DNA of 64,000 nucleotides from Cyclobacteriaceae bacterium (GTDB lineage Bacteria > Bacteroidota > Bacteroidia > Cytophagales > Cyclobacteriaceae). The stretch spans positions 1 through 64,000 of the forward strand of contig JAHBUC010000009.1 in assembly GCA_019638275.1 (NCBI GenBank), read 5' to 3'. Position numbers and translations under genes: made by a program. Below the pieces are notes generated by a model that saw nothing but the letters and a program-made list of their open reading frames with translations, was not told where the DNA came from and searched no databases. How positions within the stretch are numbered: position 1 is the stretch's first letter; each line of letters starts with the position of its first letter. Below are positions 57,837 through 64,000 of this stretch, one piece after another.

Positions 57837-59787
57837 ATTTCTTAATCAGAACTAATGTAACTTTATTAAAATCGGCTGCAGCATTTATCACTTTTCGGAA
57901 ATCCTCAAACCGTTCAATTGGCGCATAGAGTTGCTTGTAGTACTCTTCAATTTTAACAGTAATTACATCACCATTTACTGTATATGATGAGGTAAAAGAA
58001 AATGGAACGGAATCACCATCTCGATACTCCACATTAGAGTTCAATGCATTAAGATTATTAACCGTATACCCTTTGGGAATTGTGAACTTAATCACACGTG
58101 TATATCCTCTATTGTTGGTGTTCTCAACCGGAAACTGACGGGATTGCTCGCTATAGAGTTCACTTTGAGGACCAATCAACTCACCAAATTTAAATAGTAA
58201 CCGTGTACCAGCCACTTCAAGGAATGATTTGGTTCTATAGTTCACCGAAAACCTGATTACAGGCATATGCGCTTTCTCAGACATACTAACGGACCATTTA
58301 TCGATTAGTAAATCGGGAATAGAAGCCCGGAATAGTTCATCAACAAATTTACTCTGATCCTCTTTAGACATAATACTGTAATAAGGAATCAAAGACGCAG
58401 CGTCATACCCTACAAAAGTTTGGTTCTGAATAACTTGAGCGTGTTCAAGCTCCCCATCAAGTTGAACTTCAATCTCAAGATCATTGGTATCCGCAGTATA
58501 TGGCAAAGCAGGTATGTCCCTTATCCAGGCTATTCCAGTCTTTAAATTATCAACAGATACCGGCTCAATAAATAATCCCTGGTGACCGCTTAATGTTCTT
58601 GGAATCAACGGGTATCTGAGTTCAAATTCATCAGGATCAAGTAGCCCTCCTGTATGTGGGAAATAAAAAAGATACTCATCTAAAAAAGCCCACGTATCAA
58701 ATGTACCATCAAATTTACCATATTCACGATCACAGGTGAGCACAATATAAATAGGAATACCCAGGCGCTCATACACGCGAAACATAACCTTGGTAATACC
58801 TTCTTCCGAAGCCTGAAGGGATTTTAGAATAGCCATCACATCATTTAACGCAGGATCAGAAGAACTTCGGTTCACCCGAACTAAAGATTTAACCTTATCT
58901 TCAATATTCTTAATTCTAACCACAGGGTCAGCTTTAGGATTATCCTTAAGGCGCTTAATAAAAGCATCCAGAGTCCTTTCTGTTTCTTTATCAGCTTTGG
59001 CAAGTGTCCGATAAAATACGCGGGCTGCATCAGCCCAGGTGTTTAAACGTGCATTCGTTGACGAAAAATTGTAAGTCAATTTAATCTCTATGCGCTTACT
59101 ATAAGCATCAACAAAAGTATACTCTTCATTGCGCGTCCCTGGAATATTCCTTTTAGTAAAAGAATATCGGTTTTGCATATCGAACGTGTCTGAAGCTATT
59201 ATTCCTGAATCGTTGTACAGGCGCAAATCAAAAACCAAAGACTTTGGACTTACCAATTCAAAAGTAAAAAGCCGCATTGGTGTATCTCGTTGAAAATAGT
59301 AAGACTCCTGCATGCGAGGATTTAGTTTAAGTGTATAGAAATACTCTACCTCACTCTCCGATTCGATACCTTCAATAGCAAAGATGCGATATGTATTGTC
59401 GGATTTATTATCCTTGACTTCTTTTAGATTATTCTTATCAAAAATAGTAACCTTACCATGTTTATTAATCGACCGTGCTTTTAACTCAATAATGTCCTGA
59501 ACATTTCGCATGGAAATATAAATTCGGTTGTGTCGCTCAATGGCAGCCGTTGTTTTTACTCGCGTGATCTTGTGATCTGTCAGGTAAGTAACCAAATTAT
59601 CCCCCTCCCAGCGATAGAGATACCTGCGGTGCGATTCCACTACATAATCCGGGTAATTACTTTCCTCATCAGACAACTCAAATAAACCTCTATTGGCCTC
59701 CCAATCGTGGCTAATTACAGGTTTTTGTGCCCAAAGTGACGAAATGGATCCAAGCGTAAATAACAAGAATAGCGCGCGCAGTATCAT
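57835..59787 (-). CDS. DUF3857 protein with degenerate transglutaminase-like domain
   Basis: 650 residues: signal peptide (LFLLFTLGSISSLWAQK), DUF3857 beta domain (about 50-220), transglutaminase-like domain (about 255-430), and a beta-rich C-terminus. The transglutaminase triad is missing: where relatives have GDCKD this protein reads SEEGITKVMFRVYERLGIP, and no matching His or Asp follows. So it probably binds rather than cleaves or cross-links. Its ATG overlaps the stop of the intact relative upstream (ATGA, 4 bases), so the two are made together, possibly as a catalytic/non-catalytic pair. Confidence 0.82.
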   Translation of the reverse strand: MILRALFLLFTLGSISSLWAQKPVISHDWEANRGLFELSDEESNYPDYVVESHRRYLYRWEGDNLVTYLTDHKITRVKTTAAIERHNRIYISMRNVQDIIELKARSINKHGKVTIFDKNNLKEVKDNKSDNTYRIFAIEGIESESEVEYFYTLKLNPRMQESYYFQRDTPMRLFTFELVSPKSLVFDLRLYNDSGIIASDTFDMQNRYSFTKRNIPGTRNEEYTFVDAYSKRIEIKLTYNFSSTNARLNTWADAARVFYRTLAKADKETERTLDAFIKRLKDNPKADPVVRIKNIEDKVKSLVRVNRSSSDPALNDVMAILKSLQASEEGITKVMFRVYERLGIPIYIVLTCDREYGKFDGTFDTWAFLDEYLFYFPHTGGLLDPDEFELRYPLIPRTLSGHQGLFIEPVSVDNLKTGIAWIRDIPALPYTADTNDLEIEVQLDGELEHAQVIQNQTFVGYDAASLIPYYSIMSKEDQSKFVDELFRASIPDLLIDKWSVSMSEKAHMPVIRFSVNYRTKSFLEVAGTRLLFKFGELIGPQSELYSEQSRQFPVENTNNRGYTRVIKFTIPKGYTVNNLNALNSNVEYRDGDSVPFSFTSSYTVNGDVITVKIEEYYKQLYAPIERFEDFRKVINAAADFNKVTLVLIKK

Positions 59788-61727
59788 GAACTTTTTCTTT
59801 TAAGAATGATTGATTCCTTATACGTTCTGCCCAAATGGTGAACAACTTTATTCCACTCATCGAATTGATCAGCAGTCAGTAATAAGGTTGAGTTAGCAAT
59901 TTTAAAATCGACCACTACAGTAGAGTTAATATGGTGATAGGTGACTGAGAAATCAAGAACACCAGTTTTTAAACTACTGTTATCAGGTACATACTCCAGT
60001 TCATACCCGTCTGGTATGTTTAGAATATAGCAGTTGTGGGTACTAAACTTATAATCATTTTCGATAGGCAATTTCCTGTTGAAATTTATTAACTGATTGT
60101 TATATATCTTCTCAAGATTAAGATTAACATAGATCTCCGAGTCGATATAGGTGATATAGTCATGGATAGAAAATGAGTAGTCCAGCATTAATGGTGAATC
60201 TTTATCAGATAAGTTTTTGATTTCATACTGATGAAGAACGAATTTATTATTACCCTTCCTTATCCATAATTCTAAATTTTCTTTTTCTTTTACCGTACTT
60301 GTTTTATTCAAGTCATAACTTGCAGAAACCTTCTGAAAGCCGGTTAGGTAGGCCTTACCAACTCCCGTTAAGCCATCAGTACTAATCGACAAGTAAACCG
60401 TATCAATTTTTCTGTTTAGTGATGCATCAATTTCTGGTATCTTTTTGATTTCAAATGAGGTATCGTCAAATACAATTAGGGCCTCCTTGCCTTGTATCAT
60501 AGCTGATGGATATCCAAATGGGCTATGATCACCCGCTCCATCTAAAAAGAAGTATTCATTGCTTGGGGATATATACGTAGCAATCATATGATTATCTACC
60601 GCAGGCGAAGGTAAATTGCTGTACTGAAAAGCAATATCCCGGCTTCCAACCCAAGTAAAATAACTTCGAATACCAATAGATTTAAGCATTCCAACAATCA
60701 AACTTGTAACATCTTTGCAATCCCCATATCTTTTCTCAAACACATAGCTTGGCTTATGTGGAACGAATCCGCGCATACCGTCTTCAAATGCTATATACCG
60801 GATGTTGTCCTGAACCCAGTAAAAAACCTTACGAACGATTTCAAGTTCGGTATCACCGGGCTTCACAAGATTCTTGACTTCTTCAATTAAATCAGGATTA
60901 GGATCTTCTAAGATTGGCTCAATGAATTGGAAATACCACTTATGTAAGTCCGATAAATTGGCAAGGATGGACTTAGCTTCCCCAGCTACGTTTAATTCTG
61001 CTACTTGAAAAAGAACAATAGGAATATGATAGGTTCCAGAGGGGCTATTATCTTCCCATTTAACTTTGGGTATATGCTCAGCCTTCCATTCGTAGTTTCG
61101 ATACCCATTCTTCTCGTACATCCTGAATTTTATTCGCTTTTCAGGATCATTAACTATCTGCCAATTGATCTCAATATTTTTGGGCACTCTTAAAACAAGT
61201 AGTCCACTCAGTTGGGGCAGAAAACTTTGGAAATAAAAACTTGTCAAAAATCGTGCATCACGATAGACTTCACTATAACTCCACGATGCCTGATTCCCTT
61301 CATGCCCAGCGGGAAAAGATAATCTATAGAAATAGGAATCGTCAAAAAATATTGAAGAGTTACCTTCCTGTTGGCGTGTTAATCCACTTAAAGGTATTTC
61401 TCTGTACTTTGTTTTATCCCAAACACTGGTAAAAGCTTTTAGATTTTCAATCTCCTGAAAATGTGAGCCGTACACAACCATATCGGTAGCATTATCGGGC
61501 CTATCCTTTAAGAAGAGTATTTTTTCCTCAACAGTGGCCGTTGCTGTAACCAGTTCTCCCTCTGTATCCAGTGTGATTATTTTATTTCGATTCAGGTATA
61601 TGGCACTTTCATCCGGATAGACTTTTTTCATCTCTTTCCAGATACCGGGTTGTGCACCTGCTGGGTAAAATTGACATATCAACAGGAACACCAGGCATTC
61701 TTTAAATTTATTCAACCGGAAAACCAT
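59784..61727 (-). CDS. DUF3857/transglutaminase-like protein with intact triad
   Basis: 647 residues from the ATG at 61727, which gives a signal peptide (FKECLVFLLICQFYPAGAQ); the frame to 61796 reaches further into the upstream gene. N-terminal DUF3857 domain, then a transglutaminase-like domain with Cys337 (RYGDCKDVTSL), His380 (VDNHMIATY) and Asp396 (FFLDGAGDH), the full triad. Such enzymes act as proteases, amidases or cross-linkers on surface or periplasmic substrates. It overlaps the MORN-repeat gene by 20 bases and the DUF3857 gene by 4, forming one operon. Confidence 0.9.
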   Translation of the reverse strand: MVFRLNKFKECLVFLLICQFYPAGAQPGIWKEMKKVYPDESAIYLNRNKIITLDTEGELVTATATVEEKILFLKDRPDNATDMVVYGSHFQEIENLKAFTSVWDKTKYREIPLSGLTRQQEGNSSIFFDDSYFYRLSFPAGHEGNQASWSYSEVYRDARFLTSFYFQSFLPQLSGLLVLRVPKNIEINWQIVNDPEKRIKFRMYEKNGYRNYEWKAEHIPKVKWEDNSPSGTYHIPIVLFQVAELNVAGEAKSILANLSDLHKWYFQFIEPILEDPNPDLIEEVKNLVKPGDTELEIVRKVFYWVQDNIRYIAFEDGMRGFVPHKPSYVFEKRYGDCKDVTSLIVGMLKSIGIRSYFTWVGSRDIAFQYSNLPSPAVDNHMIATYISPSNEYFFLDGAGDHSPFGYPSAMIQGKEALIVFDDTSFEIKKIPEIDASLNRKIDTVYLSISTDGLTGVGKAYLTGFQKVSASYDLNKTSTVKEKENLELWIRKGNNKFVLHQYEIKNLSDKDSPLMLDYSFSIHDYITYIDSEIYVNLNLEKIYNNQLINFNRKLPIENDYKFSTHNCYILNIPDGYELEYVPDNSSLKTGVLDFSVTYHHINSTVVVDFKIANSTLLLTADQFDEWNKVVHHLGRTYKESIILKRKSS

Positions 61728-64000
61728 AATAAAATTTAACTGACTTAACTTTTTTACCTTGATTGTATTGCTCCGCAACACCTTGTGGGTACCCATGACT
61801 ATAATTCATCACCCATTCAATTCTTCCAGATGTATCGAATTTTTCCCATCTGCCATGGGCCTCATCTGAAATATAAGATTCCTTTAATTTTACTTTTCCA
61901 TCGAGGTAATAGTAAGTCTGCAGGCCATCGTAATCACCATATTGGTAATTCTTTAATGATTGCAATTGTCCATTGCTAAAATAACTTTTTATTGAACCAT
62001 GCAGTAGTCCGTTCTGATAAGCTTCTTCTAACGCAATTTTTCCATTGGGGTGGGTTGCCCGAATAGTTCCTGTGCCTGAAAATTCAACCCATTCATTACC
62101 TTTACTCGTTGGTAACCGATAAGCAATCAAATTACCTCTCATATACTTCTTTTCTAAAATTAATACACCTTCAAAGCTATAGTGCTTGCTTACACCCTCA
62201 CGCTCACCATCAACGTAATTCACCTCAGAAGAAAGCTTATCTTTTTCATAATAATATTTCCAAAGACTATCCCGCTTATCATTGGCATAGGTTCCGATAA
62301 TCTCAATTGAGCCGTCAGGAAAATACCATATCCGTTCACCTTCAGCACTACTTTCCACATAAGTTCCTTTACTCTCCAGTGTTCCAAGTAAATTAAATCG
62401 CTTATATACTCCTAAGTACTCCCCATAATCATATTGGCGAGCAAGAAATTCTTTGCCATCGGGAAAGAAAATTAAATAGTCACCATGTAGTTTACCACAC
62501 TTAACCATCAATTGCTGTTGAGGCCGCCCGGATGGATAATTTAAGGTCACAGAAATTTGATCATTTTCCTCTACTGACCGAGATATTTGATCGCCTGCTT
62601 CATTGTAATTTATCAATTCAGTGATTTTGCTATCAGTAAACTTAATTTTCTGAAATAGTTTTCCTTCTAAGGAGTAGTAATAAGATTCACCCGAGAGTTC
62701 ATCATTCAGATAATATTCATCGGATTTAATATTACCTGTTGGATGATAGAACAGCCACCGACCTTGTGCCATGTCTGACTGATACCACCCTTGTGATTCA
62801 GTTTTACCATTACTAAAAAATGATTCGTATGGTCCATGTTTATTCCCATTTTCATAGTAAATCCTCGATTTTATTGACTTGTTGGGGTAATAATCAACTA
62901 CCTGACCATGTAGATTACCATCAAAGTATTCATTTGTTGATTCCAGGATGCCCGAATGATAATAGTACTTCCATTCACCGGTGGGTTCTCCATTTTTGTA
63001 TTCAATCTCCGAGCGTAAACGACCATCTGGATAAAACCCTTTGCCTTTCAATACTCCATTTTCCTCCGTAAATTTTTCAAATAAATTTCCTTTCGAATCA
63101 TAATAACCTATTTCAGTTACCCGATTATCATTATACACCAGTTTGTAATGAAGTTTATCATTATAATAAAATAATTGCTCACCCGTCAATTCTTCCTCAC
63201 TTCCATAATGCCTCACCTCAATTAACTTACCTGAACGGTCGTAAATTTTATATGCACCAAGGAGCAAGTCATCTTTATACGTGCCCGCTTCATTTAAATT
63301 TCCATTATCATGATAGAATATAAACTCCCCTTCAGCCTTTCCATGTAGGTAGGTACCGGTTAAGCGCACCTTACCGTTTCTATGGTAACGTATGTATGTA
63401 CCATGAAACTTACCGTGCTCATAATTCGCTACTATTTGTTTTGATCCGTTCGCATAAAAGGTTTCATACTTCCCATGCAAACTATCTTGTGAATAACTAT
63501 ACCGCTCTATGACTTGACCTGAGATACTATAAATTTCACCATTACCATGCCGCAGTCCAGCCTGGTAAACCAGCCGCTCAAGTAGGGAACCACAATCACG
63601 ATAAATTAGCACCTCTCCATCTACCTTACCATTCACAAGGATGTACTTTTGCCATAACTTTCCTTCTTCCGTGTATCGTTCGTATTGTCCTGACGAATAA
63701 TCCTCAACCACAGTTAAAACACCTAAGTCATTGAAGTACTTCCATTTTCCTTGTTTTTGACCGTTGCTATACACACCCGTTGCTTTAGGCGCACCATTAC
63801 TATGATAATAGTACCACAGGCCGACCTCTTCATTATTTTTATTCTTATCTCCAACTGCCTCCAACCTGGAATTGTCACCATACCAACTGTGCACCTCAGT
63901 TTGGTAGCCAAGCAAAGGTAATGTCTTCATGTCGCGCCACTTTCGTAATGACAGGTTGATAGTTGAGTAGAACTTCTCCAATGCAGGATTATTTTTTTGC
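61708..64000 (-). CDS. Long MORN/YwqK-type repeat protein, 5' truncated
   Basis: At least 763 residues, open to the window edge, so the true start is outside; the TTG at 63981 is only the first possible internal start. More than twenty MORN/YwqK-type beta-hairpin repeats of about 22-25 residues (GLWYYYHSNGAPKATGVYSN, GKYETFYANGSKQIVANYEHG, GEFIFYHDNGNLNEAGTY, GEWKYYYHSGILESTNEYFDG, GPYESFFSNGKTESQGWYQ). Such repeats bind lipids or proteins; the YwqK name comes from toxin-antitoxin annotation, but nothing here supports a toxin system. First visible gene of the operon with two transglutaminase-like proteins. A+T-rich like its partners. Confidence 0.85.
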   Translation of the reverse strand, partial: QKNNPALEKFYSTINLSLRKWRDMKTLPLLGYQTEVHSWYGDNSRLEAVGDKNKNNEEVGLWYYYHSNGAPKATGVYSNGQKQGKWKYFNDLGVLTVVEDYSSGQYERYTEEGKLWQKYILVNGKVDGEVLIYRDCGSLLERLVYQAGLRHGNGEIYSISGQVIERYSYSQDSLHGKYETFYANGSKQIVANYEHGKFHGTYIRYHRNGKVRLTGTYLHGKAEGEFIFYHDNGNLNEAGTYKDDLLLGAYKIYDRSGKLIEVRHYGSEEELTGEQLFYYNDKLHYKLVYNDNRVTEIGYYDSKGNLFEKFTEENGVLKGKGFYPDGRLRSEIEYKNGEPTGEWKYYYHSGILESTNEYFDGNLHGQVVDYYPNKSIKSRIYYENGNKHGPYESFFSNGKTESQGWYQSDMAQGRWLFYHPTGNIKSDEYYLNDELSGESYYYSLEGKLFQKIKFTDSKITELINYNEAGDQISRSVEENDQISVTLNYPSGRPQQQLMVKCGKLHGDYLIFFPDGKEFLARQYDYGEYLGVYKRFNLLGTLESKGTYVESSAEGERIWYFPDGSIEIIGTYANDKRDSLWKYYYEKDKLSSEVNYVDGEREGVSKHYSFEGVLILEKKYMRGNLIAYRLPTSKGNEWVEFSGTGTIRATHPNGKIALEEAYQNGLLHGSIKSYFSNGQLQSLKNYQYGDYDGLQTYYYLDGKVKLKESYISDEAHGRWEKFDTSGRIEWVMNYSHGYPQGVAEQYNQGKKVKSVKFYYGFPVE

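Noticed and set aside
61708..64000. Toxin-antitoxin system suggested by the YwqK name
   Set aside because: No toxin gene nearby, the protein is far longer than YwqK antitoxins, and its neighbours are transglutaminase-like proteins.

Overview
The window reads as chromosomal DNA of a free-living Bacteroidota, most likely a member of the Cytophagales. The evidence is two type B (gliding-motility-associated, CHU_C-like) and one type A type IX secretion sorting domain, a PorP/SprF protein, lipoproteins and outer-membrane beta-barrels, few Shine-Dalgarno sites, a couple of TAnnTTTG promoter boxes, and many FtsX/MacB-type and PadR genes. The placement is inferred from gene content only; there is no rRNA to confirm it. 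I found no tRNA, rRNA, CRISPR array, phage or intact insertion sequence.

Layout. 1-3.4 kb: end of a TIM-barrel/FGE-sulfatase fusion and a convergent ABC-F ATPase. 3.6-10.1 kb: a secretion/sensing operon (HYR adhesin, PorP/SprF protein, TPR-PD40 protein, histidine kinase). 10.2-17 kb: LamG lipoprotein, AraC regulator, FAD oxidoreductase, beta-barrel, DUF4386 protein, quinone-oxidoreductase-like enzyme, acyltransferase. 17.3-24.8 kb (minus strand): two type IX cargo proteins separated by a repeated intergenic element, a beta-propeller protein and a TPR histidine kinase. 25-26.6 kb: an A+T-rich metallopeptidase-like gene bracketed by copies of the end of the neighbouring ABC permease gene. 26.6-32.5 kb: a PadR/FtsX permease pair and, divergently, a YtrABC-like operon with its GntR regulator.

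32.66-48.27 kb is the most unusual part: one apparent transcription unit downstream of a 24-bp perfect palindrome. It encodes an ABC ATPase, an ABC-2 permease with a very large extracytoplasmic region, a TolC channel, a membrane fusion protein, an RND pump, a 1579-residue RND pump fused to an ABC ATPase domain, and a second ABC permease. The fused ATPase domain is itself interrupted by about 170 residues with four predicted membrane helices. The two ATPase domains are paralogues with the same C-terminal extension, so a single hybrid RND/ABC export machine is a reasonable model.

48.3-57.8 kb: single genes including a B1 metallo-beta-lactamase, a PAS membrane protein, an ARPP-1 domain protein and a divergent OxyR/KatG peroxide-defence pair with a clear terminator. 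57.8-64 kb (minus strand): a long MORN-repeat protein that runs off the window, an intact transglutaminase-like DUF3857 protein and a second DUF3857 protein lacking the catalytic triad, joined by overlapping stop/start codons.
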